Below, piece by piece: positions 1-7,166 of a DNA stretch of 16,958 nucleotides (its first letter is position 1; every line of letters begins with the position of its first letter). Position numbers and translations under genes: made by a program. Origin of the DNA: CAWDMN01 sp963803155. GTDB lineage: Bacteria; Acidobacteriota; Terriglobia; Versatilivoradales; Versatilivoraceae. The DNA is taken from the NCBI GenBank assembly GCA_963803155.1, contig CAWDMN010000069.1, forward strand, positions 1 through 16,958, in the 5' to 3' direction. A model generated the notes under the pieces. It was not told the DNA's origin. It searched no databases and saw only the letters and a list, made by a program, of their open reading frames with translations.

Positions 1-794
1 TCGGCGCCGCCATCCAAGGCGGGGTCTTGCGTGGCGACATCAAAGACATCGTGCTGCTCGATGTAATCCCGCTTTCCCTCGGCGTCGAGACACACGGCGG
101 TTTGTTCACTAAATTCCTGGACCGCAACACCACCATCCCCACTAAGAAAACCTTGACCTTTACGACCGTGGCGGACAGCCAATCCACCGTGGAAATTCAT
201 GTCCTGCAGGGGGAACGCGAACTAGCCGCCCACAACCGTTCTCTTGGAAAGTTCGATCTGGTGGAGATCCCCTCGGCCCCTCGCGGGGTACCGCAAATCG
301 ATGTGACTTTTGACATCGATTCCAATGGCATTTTGAGCGTTTCCGCCAAAGATCAAAGCAGCGGGAAACAACAGAACATGAAAATCACCCCCTCCAGCGG
401 ACTTTCCCCGGATGAAATCAAAAGAATGATCGATGAGGCGCAATACCGGGCTGAAGAGGATCGCAAACAAAAGGAATCGACAACTTTGCGAAATAAGCTG
501 GACAGTTTGGTGGCTACTGCGTCAAAATCCTTTGCGGAATATGGCTGGTTGCTTACCGAGGGAGAACAGGTTTTCGCCCGTGACGCTTTAAAGGCGTCCA
601 AAGCCGCGGTCGAGACCAATGACACTTCCGCCGATCTGAAGACTTTGCTCGATGACATGGAAAAGATCTCTTCGGTTCTCACCAATGCCATGTTCTCCTC
701 AACCAGTCGGGAGGGTCCATCCGCCAAAACTGATACGGGGGATCCCCTTCAGGCTTGGTTAAATGGTACAATGAAAAACGAAAAGGAACCTTAA
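1..794 (+). CDS. dnaK: Chaperone protein DnaK, C-terminal part (5' end outside window)
   Basis: The reading frame is open from position 3 to a TAA at 792-794, giving 263 residues that continue a gene starting left of the window. An internal TTG at 27 is not a credible start. What is visible is the end of the ATPase domain (GAAIQGGVL), the linker DVIPLSLG, the beta substrate-binding domain (LDRNTTIPTKK, QGERELAAHNR, DSNGILSVSAKD) and the alpha-helical lid. DnaK is the cytosolic Hsp70 that binds exposed hydrophobic peptides in an ATP cycle driven by DnaJ and GrpE. The C-terminus ends in a lysine/glutamate-rich tail after DPLQAWLNG and lacks the acidic EEVKKDDK-like ending common in proteobacterial DnaK. 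dnaJ follows after 18 nt, so the two are almost certainly cotranscribed. No grpE or hrcA is in view; they may lie upstream. Confidence 0.97.
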   Translation, partial: GAAIQGGVLRGDIKDIVLLDVIPLSLGVETHGGLFTKFLDRNTTIPTKKTLTFTTVADSQSTVEIHVLQGERELAAHNRSLGKFDLVEIPSAPRGVPQIDVTFDIDSNGILSVSAKDQSSGKQQNMKITPSSGLSPDEIKRMIDEAQYRAEEDRKQKESTTLRNKLDSLVATASKSFAEYGWLLTEGEQVFARDALKASKAAVETNDTSADLKTLLDDMEKISSVLTNAMFSSTSREGPSAKTDTGDPLQAWLNGTMKNEKEP

Positions 795-812
795 GGGGAG
801 GATTGGATTTCG

Positions 813-1928
813 TTGAACAATCAGAAACATGACTACTACGAGGTGTTAGGAATCGCTCGCAATGCCTCTGACCAGGAAATTAAAAGCGCCTATCGGAAGC
901 TGGCGATTAAATATCACCCTGATAAAAATCCGGGCAACAAAGAAGCGGAAGAAAATTTTAAAGAGGCGGCGGAAGCTTACAGTGTACTGAGCGATTCGCA
1001 GAAGCGCGCCCAATATGACAGGTTCGGCCATAGCGGTATCGGAAGCACCGCGGGATTCGATCCTTCCATTTTCTCTGAATTCGGCGATATTTTCGGTGAT
1101 TTATTTGGGTTTGGAGATCTTTTTGGTGGCGGAAACCGCCGCCGTTCCTCGGCACAACGGGGGGCTGATCTTCGGTATGACTTGGAAATCAGTTTTTTTG
1201 ATGCTGCCTACGGTGTAAAAACCAAAATCAAAATTCCTCGGCTGGAAGGCTGCGAAACCTGCAACGGATCTGGCGCGGCCCCAGGTTCAGGCCCAGCCGC
1301 CTGTCCCACCTGTCAAGGACATGGCCAGGTTCGCTACCAACAGGGATTTTTCAGCATCAGCCGCACGTGTCACCAATGCCAGGGTAGTGGACGAATCATT
1401 CGAAATCCCTGCAAAGATTGCCGCGGTGAAGGGCGCGTGCGCAAAGAAAAGACCTTGGAGATTCGCATCCCTGCCGGAGTGGACAATGGTTCCCGTCTCC
1501 GCGTGGCTGGGGAGGGAGAAGCCGGGGTCATGGGAGGTCCTCCGGGCGATCTCTACGTTGTGATCTTTGTCAAGGAACATGAGTTTTTCGAACGTCAGGA
1601 AGATAACCTGTATTGCGCCATTCCTATCAGTTTCCCGCAAGCCGCCCTGGGTGCGGAGATTGAAGTCCCCACGCTGGAGGGACAGGAAAAATTGAAAATC
1701 CCCGAGGGGACTCAAAGCGGCAGCATTTTCCGCATCAAAGGAAAAGGCATTCCCAGCTTGAATGGAAGAGGACGCGGCGATCTTTTTGTGACAGTAAACA
1801 TCCTCACCCCTTCCAAGCCAAACCGGGAGCAACGCAAGCTCCTGGAGCAGTTGGCGGAAGTCAGCCAAGTGGAAAACAAGCCTTTGGAAAAGCGTTTCAT
1901 CGATAAAGTCAAGGAGATCTTCGGTTGA
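813..1928 (+). CDS. dnaJ: Chaperone protein DnaJ
   Basis: This is a full-length type I Hsp40 co-chaperone of 371 residues. The J-domain occupies about residues 6-72 with the HPD motif at 35-37, which stimulates DnaK ATP hydrolysis. A Gly/Phe-rich linker spans about 75-110. The zinc-binding domain has four CxxCxGxG repeats, with cysteine pairs at 147/150, 164/167, 186/189 and 200/203. A C-terminal substrate-binding domain follows. The start chosen is TTG at 813, with a strong ribosome site (AAGGGGAGG, 793-801) about 11 nt upstream that overlaps the dnaK stop. No ATG lies between there and the conserved DYYEVLG. The stop codon sits inside the terminator stem at 1913-1936, so the dnaK-dnaJ transcript probably ends here. 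Confidence 0.98.
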   Translation: MNNQKHDYYEVLGIARNASDQEIKSAYRKLAIKYHPDKNPGNKEAEENFKEAAEAYSVLSDSQKRAQYDRFGHSGIGSTAGFDPSIFSEFGDIFGDLFGFGDLFGGGNRRRSSAQRGADLRYDLEISFFDAAYGVKTKIKIPRLEGCETCNGSGAAPGSGPAACPTCQGHGQVRYQQGFFSISRTCHQCQGSGRIIRNPCKDCRGEGRVRKEKTLEIRIPAGVDNGSRLRVAGEGEAGVMGGPPGDLYVVIFVKEHEFFERQEDNLYCAIPISFPQAALGAEIEVPTLEGQEKLKIPEGTQSGSIFRIKGKGIPSLNGRGRGDLFVTVNILTPSKPNREQRKLLEQLAEVSQVENKPLEKRFIDKVKEIFG

Positions 1929-1946
1929 AGATCTCCCCTCTTTTTT
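1913..1946 (+). terminator. Rho-independent terminator of dnaK-dnaJ overlapping the dnaJ stop
   Basis: A perfect 10-bp stem, GGAGATCTTC (1913-1922) and GAAGATCTCC (1927-1936), closes a 4-nt loop (GGTT). After CCTC comes a run of six T (1941-1946). The upstream arm encodes the last DnaJ residues and the TGA stop (1926-1928) falls at the loop and the start of the downstream arm, so coding and termination signals are merged. Confidence 0.85.
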
Positions 1947-2120
1947 GGTCCTCGCTGTTGCCCGTTTCGAGGATTATCTCTCCCAAATTTGTCAAGGAAA
2001 GTTCGCGCAATCGCGGGAAGCTGGCAGTTCCCGGGGCCTGGGCCGCATCTGCCGCGCTCTGTCTCAGGAATTATGGGATAACCCCAAACTTATTTACGAA
2101 AAGACGACGCTATAACCACT

Positions 2121-2273
2121 GTTCAGGGAAGGACTGACCCGAAGGGTTCACAGCCATTAGTCAAGGGTAAGGCCGTTAGGCCGCCATCCCCGGATATAGG
2201 CAATAATAGTAACGACCCTGGAAGGGGTCGCAGCTTGCAAAGGAACGGAATGCACGGGAGGGCGAGCCTCCCG
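2121..2273. repeat. Cluster of palindromic repeat units (ACCC-GAA-GGGT type hairpins)
   Basis: At 2121-2149 the sequence matches GTTCAGGG, a short variable stretch, then CTGA-CCCGAAGGGTTC. This is the same core as the element at 14398-14449. At 2213-2231 a second hairpin has arms CGACCC and GGGTCG. At 2255-2273 a perfect 7-bp hairpin has arms CGGGAGG and CCTCCCG around a 5-nt loop. Together they look like a composite intergenic palindromic repeat, which could act in RNA stability, termination or as a mobile REP-like unit. Family membership is inferred from the shared core within this window only. Confidence 0.55.
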
Positions 2274-2288
2274 GCTAGTGCTTAGTTC

Positions 2289-2376
2289 AGCCGATCGACG
2301 CGATTAGTTCACTCCGTCGCACTTTAGATTACACCCGTCACAAGATCCGAATTTATCAATGGACTCTCGATCGGCT
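2289..2376. repeat. 10-bp perfect inverted repeat enclosing 68 bp
   Basis: AGCCGATCGA at 2289-2298 is exactly complementary to TCGATCGGCT at 2367-2376. The enclosed 68 bases have no coding signal. The right arm lies within the spacer of a candidate promoter for prmA. It could fold as a long stem-loop in RNA, be a small MITE-like unit, or be a pair of CGATCG-centred protein sites. The sequence does not decide between these. Confidence 0.5.
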
Positions 2377-2381
2377 ATGAT
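2353..2381 (+). promoter_or_regulatory. Candidate sigma-70 promoter for prmA-rsmE
   Basis: A -35-like TTATCA (2353-2358), a 17-bp spacer and a -10-like TATGAT (2376-2381) precede prmA by about 70 bases. Four of six bases match consensus at -35 and five of six at -10. It is plausible because the upstream terminator isolates prmA from the chaperone transcript. Confidence 0.35.
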
Positions 2382-2451
2382 AGGTGGATTGAGTTAAGTC
2401 ATGACTGCATGAGGAGATTAAAAGTAAAGTTTGGGCGGACTTAATATTGCG

Positions 2452-3339
2452 ATGACTTACTGGCCTTATTTGGAATGCTGCGTTCTCCCTTCAGATTTCG
2501 AAATGGTTTCCGCCATCTTGTGGGAAATCGGGACTGGCGGGATTGAAGAAGCGGAAGCCGGCCCGGGATGGGTGTGCATCAAAGCCTACTTTTCCGCCGG
2601 ATCTCAAATCGAAAACGTCCTGGATAAATTTATCCGAGCGTGCCGCCGGCAAGCAATTCAGCTCCAGCAGCTCCAACTGCATTCTCTCGAAAACAGGGAT
2701 TGGCTCCAGGAGTGGCGAGCCGGTTTGAAACCATTTCCCGTGGGGCGGAAATTTTTCGTCATTCCCACCGAACCGCATGATTTTCAGCCCCCCAGACAAC
2801 GAATTCCCATTTTACTCGAGCCCGGCATGGCTTTTGGAACCGGCACTCACGAAACCACCCAACTATGTTTGGAGGCTATTGAAACCCTCGCCCGCCCAGG
2901 AGGATCTCTGCTGGACATCGGCACGGGATCCGGGATCCTGGCGATGGCCGCGTTCAAACTGGGGATGAAAAGAATTGTCGGTTGTGACATCGATCCCGAT
3001 GCCATCGCAGTGGCACGGGCCAATGCCAACATCAATCACTGTAAAAAAATCGATTGGATATTGGGAGACATTGAAACCATTGGCATGCGCCGCTTTGATC
3101 TAGCGGTCGCGAATTTAACCATCGATCCTATCGAAAAGTATCTGTCGCGGATGGAAAGACGGGTAAAAAGAGGCGGATTGCTCATTCTATCAGGCCTCCT
3201 GAAGGATCAAGTGAAACGTCTGGCGCCACTTATTGAAGGAAGCTCGCTGAAGCGAATTCAACTCCGTTCCCGAGGTGAGTGGGTCTGCCTGGCCTTGCAG
3301 AGAATTCTTACGGGTGAACCTTCCCACGGCAGAAGATAA
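2452..3339 (+). CDS. prmA: Ribosomal protein L11 methyltransferase PrmA
   Basis: PrmA uses S-adenosylmethionine to trimethylate lysines and the N-terminus of ribosomal protein L11 in the cytosol. From the ATG at 2452 the product is 295 residues, usual for the family. The N-terminal recognition domain shows the family's tryptophan-rich NRDWLQEW (81-88). The methyltransferase domain has the PrmA signature GMAFGTGTHETT (125-136), SAM motif I LLDIGTGSG (153-161), the acidic ribose-binding loop CDIDPDA (178-184) and motif IV VANL (219-222). An in-frame TTG at 2431 would add seven residues and has GAGGAG about 14 nt upstream. I prefer the ATG because the family normally begins a few residues before the first strand (here YLECCVLP), though its own ribosome site is weak. 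rsmE follows 46 nt later. Confidence 0.95.
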   Translation: MTYWPYLECCVLPSDFEMVSAILWEIGTGGIEEAEAGPGWVCIKAYFSAGSQIENVLDKFIRACRRQAIQLQQLQLHSLENRDWLQEWRAGLKPFPVGRKFFVIPTEPHDFQPPRQRIPILLEPGMAFGTGTHETTQLCLEAIETLARPGGSLLDIGTGSGILAMAAFKLGMKRIVGCDIDPDAIAVARANANINHCKKIDWILGDIETIGMRRFDLAVANLTIDPIEKYLSRMERRVKRGGLLILSGLLKDQVKRLAPLIEGSSLKRIQLRSRGEWVCLALQRILTGEPSHGRR

Positions 3340-3385
3340 TGAAAATGGAACTGATTTAAAAACGGAATGCCAGAGGAACAACATC

Positions 3386-4117
3386 ATGTCAAGCCGCAGG
3401 TTCATTCTTTCGTCCCCGCCAGTCTTGGGGATCGCCCAAATCACCGGCAGCGAAGCACACCATCTGGCTGATGTCCTGCGCGCCAAACCCGGGCTAGAGG
3501 TGGAATTGATCGATCTGCAAGGAGCGGTTTGGAAGGGAGTAATCAATTCCATTGAACCCAGTCTTGTCCAATTGGACCAAGTGGTATTGCTGCACCGGTC
3601 CGAGCCAAAAAACTGCCGCATGATCTTAGCTCAAAGTCTTGGCAAAGCCGACAAGCTGGAATTGATTTTTCAAAAGACCACGGAATTGGGAGTCGATGAT
3701 ATATACCTGCTGCAAGCAGAACGTTCCATCATGAAAGTCGCGGCCGACAAAGCCGCCGCCAAAATGGAGCGTTGGGAAAAGATCCTGCTATCCGCCACCA
3801 AACAATGCCGCCGCGCCTCCATCCCTGTTCTTCATCCACCGATGCGTTGCCAGGATTTTCAACGGCAAGCGCCGGAAGGATTGAGGCTGATTCTATCAGA
3901 ACACGAAGGGACCGGCCTGAAATCGCTATTGCGCAACCAATCCCCTCTTGTGGTGATTTATTCAGTTGGCCCAGAGGGAGGGTGGACCTCGCAGGAACAG
4001 AGGTCATTTCAGGAGGCTGGATTTCAGGCGGTGAGTTTGGGCAACAATATTCTGCGAACCGAAACGGCTGCCATTGCTGGGTTGGCAATCCTGCGGCACG
4101 AATTGGATCTTCCTTGA
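3386..4117 (+). CDS. rsmE: 16S rRNA (uracil(1498)-N(3))-methyltransferase RsmE
   Basis: RsmE methylates N3 of U1498 in 16S rRNA in the assembled 30S subunit. It belongs to the SPOUT (alpha/beta-knot) methyltransferases. The 243-residue product has the N-terminal PUA-like segment with EAHHLADVLR (23-32), the QKTTELGV helix (96-103) and the knot signatures GPEGG (195-199) and LGNNILRTETA (218-228), which bind SAM. The frame is open back to 3275, inside prmA. The ATG at 3386 is chosen because AGAGG (3372-3376) lies about 9 nt upstream and the protein then begins at the family's conserved MSSRRFIL-like start. It is the second gene of a prmA-rsmE pair, a common bacterial arrangement, and ends facing the copper ATPase gene. 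Confidence 0.96.
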   Translation: MSSRRFILSSPPVLGIAQITGSEAHHLADVLRAKPGLEVELIDLQGAVWKGVINSIEPSLVQLDQVVLLHRSEPKNCRMILAQSLGKADKLELIFQKTTELGVDDIYLLQAERSIMKVAADKAAAKMERWEKILLSATKQCRRASIPVLHPPMRCQDFQRQAPEGLRLILSEHEGTGLKSLLRNQSPLVVIYSVGPEGGWTSQEQRSFQEAGFQAVSLGNNILRTETAAIAGLAILRHELDLP

Positions 4118-4177
4118 AAATCTCCGTCGTGAATCCATCAGGGGCAATATAGATCCCGCCGGGCAACCAACTGTTCT

Positions 4178-4256
4178 GGTGGAGCGGGCGCTGTGTGCAC
4201 ACTCGCCCAGCAGGCTGGGCTGGCAAGGCAACACGCGAGGGATCGCGCGTTCCACC
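4178..4256 (+). repeat. Dispersed palindromic repeat, copy 1 (between convergent rsmE and copA)
   Basis: This begins GGTGGAGCGGGC (4178-4189) and ends in TCCACC (4251-4256), so its ends are imperfect inverted repeats. Inside are the hairpins GCCCAG/CTGGGC (4205-4220) and ACGCGA/TCGCG (around 4233-4248). A second, longer copy lies in reverse orientation at 12283-12381, sharing the outer 12 bases with one mismatch region and the inner CTGGGCTG, GCGA and GGAT blocks. In both cases the element sits just past a gene end. A role as bidirectional terminator or transcript stabiliser is inference. Confidence 0.6.
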
Positions 4257-4278
4257 TTTTCATCCTCTCAAGAATGTC

Positions 4279-6744
4279 TTATTTTTTTAGCCGCAAGGAA
4301 TTCGAAACTACGCTCACGGAACTCAGTGCCATGGCGGCAGCGGCAATCATGGGATTGAGGTAACCCAAAGCCGCCACCGGAATCCCAATGACGTTATAAC
4401 TGAACGCCCAAAAGAGGTTCTGCTTGATGATTCGCATGGTCCGGTGGCTGAGCTGGAGGGCGGCCGCAACTTTGCTGAGATCGCCTTTGACCAGCGTGAT
4501 GTCAGCAACTTCCATGGCTAAATCCGTTCCAGTCCCCATGGCAATGCTTAAATCAGCTTGAGCCAGGGCAGGCGCGTCGTTGATGCCATCTCCGATCATC
4601 GCCACCACGCCGCCTTGGGATTGAAGTCTCTTGACCTCATTCGCTTTGTCGTCCGGCAAGACCCGGCAGCGAACGTTGGCGGGCACAATTCCCACGCGGC
4701 GCGCCATGGCATAGGCGGCTTCCTGTGCATCTCCCGTCAACATCATCACCCGCAATCCCATGACTTTCAGTTCACGCACCGTGTCGTGGGCGGAAGCCCT
4801 CAAAGAGTCCGCAATGACAAAATAGGCCACCAGACTTTGATCCAGAGCAGCCAGGACCAGGGTCCGGCCTTGGTTCTCGGCATTCTCGTCGATGTTTTTC
4901 AAGGGGGGAACCATGATCCCGCGGGAACTGACAAAGCCCGGACTGCCCGCTACCACAGGATGCCCTTCCGCCATTCCGATGACTCCCTGCCCCGAGAAAG
5001 ACTCAAAACTATCCGCTATGCCGATGGTTCCGCATTCCGACTGCGCAAAGGCCGCAATGGCCCGGCTCAAAGGGTGTTCCGAACAGATGGCAACCGCTCC
5101 GATTTTTGAGAGCAGCGGTTTCCAGTCCAGCCCTTCGATGCTGCTGAATTCAGCCACGACTGGTTTTCCCTCAGTTAAAGTGCCCGTCTTATCCATCACC
5201 AGCGTATCGACTTTTTCCGCCTTTTCGAGGATTTCAGCATTGCGAATCAACACCCCCATCCTGGCAGCTTTTCCTGAAGCCGCAATAATTGCGGTAGGAG
5301 TTGCCAAGCCGAGGGCACAGGGGCAAGCCACCACGAGCACGGCAACGGCGGGAATCAAAGCCTCCTCCATGGGCATGTGAATCAACAGCCATCGCACAAA
5401 AAACGTAGCCGCGCCCACGGTTAGAACCGCGGGCACAAAAACGGCGGCGATGCGGTCAGCCAAGTGCTGCACCGGCGCTTTGGAGGACTGAGCTTCATAG
5501 GTGACCTGGAGGATGTGGGCAAGAACGGTATCTTGACCCACCTTTTCCGCAATGACTTCCATGCTTCCGGACAAGCTAAGCGTCCCTCCCGTTACAGAAT
5601 CGCCGACTCTCTTCTCCACGGGAAGGCTCTCCCCGGTCAGCATCGATTCGTCAACAGATGCCCCTCCCGCGGCAATCCGCCCGTCCACCGGCACTCGCTC
5701 CCCGGGCTTGATCAGCAACCGATCCTCCGGTTTCACCTCTTCCACGGCAATTTCCTGGGATTGTCCTTCCGCAAGCAACAGCGTAGCCATACGCGGCTGA
5801 AGCTGAATCAAGCTACGAATTGCATCCATGGCTTTGCCACGAGTGGCGGATTCAAGATATCGACCCAATAATATCAAGGTGACGATCATGACACCGGTTT
5901 CAAAGAAGAGGTGGTGGACTCCCCTAAGCATTTCATCCCAGCTAAAGAAGAAGGCAGTCCCCGCTCCCAACGCAATCAAGGAATCCATGCTGGCGGTGCG
6001 GCGCCATAACAAGCGCAAGGCATTTTTGAAGAATTGAAAGCCAAACCCGAACACAACGATGGCCGAAAGGGTGGCCTGTGCATAATTGGATAAATCCGAA
6101 TGAATCCCCGCCATGCTCAGGAACATAACCGGAGTACTAAAGAGGGCGGCTCCAATCACTTGCCAGCGGGATCGAGTTGCCTGCCGAGCAGAACCCTTTT
6201 CCGACACAACATCTTGTAGATTTTGAACTATGCGCGCCTTGTATCCGGCCCGATGCACCGACTTGAGCAATTTCTGCTGGATGGAGGCCCCTGGGCTGGT
6301 TTTGAGGTGAGCTGATCGTGTGGCCAAATTCACTTGAACAGCGGTCACACCGGGCACTCGCGACAAAGCTTTTTCCACTTTGGAGACACAGGCCGCGCAA
6401 GTCATGCCTTCAATGGCCAGAAGAATAGGCGTCGAGGATCCAGATTGTCCCGCCGCCATTGGGGGCACAAACACAGGAGGTGGCATTCCGCGAGAAGGAT
6501 TTGTCTTGGCGTCTGCCTTAATTTCAACGTTCATGTTCAATGGAGCGCAAGAATATCCGGATTTCTTCACCGCCTCAACTACTGAAGCCACGAGGTCTGA
6601 ATTCTCATTTTCCACCGTCGCTTCCGGAGGATCCAGAGTCACAGTGACCTTCTGAACTCCAGGCAAGTCTTGTATGGCTTTTTCGACGGTTTTCAAGCAA
6701 TGTCCGCAATTCATACCGCCAATCTTATATTTGGTGCTGATCAC
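4279..6744 (-). CDS. copA: Copper-translocating P1B-type ATPase (CopA-like)
   Basis: This is an inner-membrane pump that exports Cu(I) at the cost of ATP. The 821 residues start at GTG 6744 with AGGGG about 10 nt upstream. There are two N-terminal heavy-metal-binding domains, with GMNCGHC at 10-16 and GMTCAAC at 113-119, joined by a Pro/Gly-rich linker of about 35 residues. Then come transmembrane helices, the actuator motif TGES (370-373), the transport motif CPC (474-476), the phosphorylation motif DKTGT with Asp518, the HP dipeptide of the nucleotide domain (557-558) and GDGIND (718-723). YN (783-784) and MALSS (806-810) in the last helices are the Cu(I)-specific P1B-1 signature. No chaperone or regulator gene is adjacent, but a palindrome overlaps its promoter. 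The gene converges with rsmE. Confidence 0.97.
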   Translation of the reverse strand: MISTKYKIGGMNCGHCLKTVEKAIQDLPGVQKVTVTLDPPEATVENENSDLVASVVEAVKKSGYSCAPLNMNVEIKADAKTNPSRGMPPPVFVPPMAAGQSGSSTPILLAIEGMTCAACVSKVEKALSRVPGVTAVQVNLATRSAHLKTSPGASIQQKLLKSVHRAGYKARIVQNLQDVVSEKGSARQATRSRWQVIGAALFSTPVMFLSMAGIHSDLSNYAQATLSAIVVFGFGFQFFKNALRLLWRRTASMDSLIALGAGTAFFFSWDEMLRGVHHLFFETGVMIVTLILLGRYLESATRGKAMDAIRSLIQLQPRMATLLLAEGQSQEIAVEEVKPEDRLLIKPGERVPVDGRIAAGGASVDESMLTGESLPVEKRVGDSVTGGTLSLSGSMEVIAEKVGQDTVLAHILQVTYEAQSSKAPVQHLADRIAAVFVPAVLTVGAATFFVRWLLIHMPMEEALIPAVAVLVVACPCALGLATPTAIIAASGKAARMGVLIRNAEILEKAEKVDTLVMDKTGTLTEGKPVVAEFSSIEGLDWKPLLSKIGAVAICSEHPLSRAIAAFAQSECGTIGIADSFESFSGQGVIGMAEGHPVVAGSPGFVSSRGIMVPPLKNIDENAENQGRTLVLAALDQSLVAYFVIADSLRASAHDTVRELKVMGLRVMMLTGDAQEAAYAMARRVGIVPANVRCRVLPDDKANEVKRLQSQGGVVAMIGDGINDAPALAQADLSIAMGTGTDLAMEVADITLVKGDLSKVAAALQLSHRTMRIIKQNLFWAFSYNVIGIPVAALGYLNPMIAAAAMALSSVSVVSNSLRLKK

Positions 6745-6767
6745 GCTAAATGACCCCTGAAATGATG

Positions 6768-6786
6768 TTTACATACGGACTGTAAA
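6768..6786. promoter_or_regulatory. Palindromic candidate operator for the copper ATPase
   Basis: TTTACA (6768-6773) and TGTAAA (6781-6786) form a perfect 6-bp inverted repeat around a 7-bp spacer. The dyad lies across the -10 region of the predicted minus-strand promoter, the position expected for a repressor. The TACA/TGTA half-sites resemble CopY/BlaI-family operators, but those usually have a shorter spacer, so the regulator is not identified. Confidence 0.55.
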
Positions 6787-6807
6787 TAATTTTGGCCCGC
6801 TTGACAA
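6779..6807 (-). promoter_or_regulatory. Candidate promoter of the copper ATPase gene
   Basis: Read on the minus strand: TTGTCA (6807-6802), a 17-bp spacer, then TACAGT (6784-6779). This places transcription start about 25-30 bases before the GTG start. The spacer is the standard 17 bp, not the 19-20 bp of MerR/CueR-activated promoters, which favours repression over CueR-type activation. Confidence 0.5.
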
Positions 6808-6831
6808 GATTTCATCCGCATTTATTCTAAT
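6801..6831 (+). promoter_or_regulatory. Candidate rightward promoter sharing its -35 with the copA promoter
   Basis: A perfect TTGACA (6801-6806) is followed either by TATTCT (16-bp spacer) or TCTAAT (19-bp spacer, 6826-6831). The same bases read on the other strand form the copA -35 box, so the two promoters would overlap divergently. What it would drive is unclear, since the efflux genes begin 336 bases downstream. Confidence 0.3.
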
Positions 6832-7166
6832 ACACGGCCATTTTATATTATTTTTGCTCTATGTTTTTCATGAAACCGCTGGAGCTTTTTTCGCCTCTTG
6901 CTTAAGATAAGGATGTTTGCCTTGGCAAATCAAGGTCTGTTAACATTGTGGATTGGAGAATGTATGGGTGAGGAAGAGGGGCCGCAATACCCTATTGAAC
7001 TCAGCAGCTCCGCGGGGGATTTCTTCCAAAAACGATTTAATCTCCGAATTGATCCCCTTGCAAACAAGCTCGATCATTCATGAAGATTCTTGCCCTTTAT
7101 TAAATAGTTGACCATTCTGCATTCCTCGATTTATCCCAGATTCCAGACAGGGAGCATCTCAATATC
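6832..7166. other. Spacer between copA and the efflux operon, no supported gene
   Basis: This AT-rich stretch of about 335 bases contains one short plus-strand frame (6898-7083, or 40 codons including stop from the ATG at 6964 with a weak GGAG upstream) ending LANKLDHS. It matches no family I know and could be chance. A candidate efflux promoter lies near its right end. No regulator gene (TetR, MarR, CueR) is present, though both neighbouring transporters usually have one. Confidence 0.5.
7108..7136 (+). promoter_or_regulatory. Candidate promoter of the RND efflux operon
   Basis: TTGACC (7108-7113, five of six to consensus), a 17-bp spacer and a weak -10-like TTATCC (7131-7136) lie about 30 bases before the first efflux gene. 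The ribosome site GGGAG is at 7150-7154. The -10 match is poor, so an activator may be needed or the promoter may be elsewhere. Confidence 0.3.

Larger units (their letters stand above)
1947..2430. other. Gene-free spacer between dnaJ and prmA, rich in palindromes
   Basis: No supported gene lies in this stretch of about 480 bases. Two short open frames exist (1925-2137 and 1945-2115, both from TTG). Neither has a ribosome site and both start at or after the terminator. The stretch holds several hairpins and a long inverted repeat, listed separately, plus a short GGCC-gtta-GGCC hairpin at 2171-2182. I saw no tRNA T-arm signature and no riboswitch that I recognise. Confidence 0.6.

Noticed and set aside
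1287..1868. 193-codon minus-strand frame opposite dnaJ
   Set aside because: Entirely antisense to a clear dnaJ with intact zinc fingers; no independent signal.
1925..2137. Short plus-strand frames after dnaJ (1925-2137 and 1945-2115)
   Set aside because: Both start from TTG at or beyond the intrinsic terminator without a ribosome site. The second ends in a protein-like LSQELWDNPKLIYEK, but this is too little to call a gene; it could be a gene relic.
2116..2430. Possible tRNA, tmRNA or riboswitch in the dnaJ-prmA spacer
   Set aside because: There are many hairpins, but no T-arm (GGTTCGA-type) signature, no anticodon-arm layout and no known riboswitch core was recognised.
6898..7083. 61-codon frame between copA and the efflux operon
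   Set aside because: TTG start, no good ribosome site, no recognisable domain. The inner ATG at 6964 gives only 39 residues.
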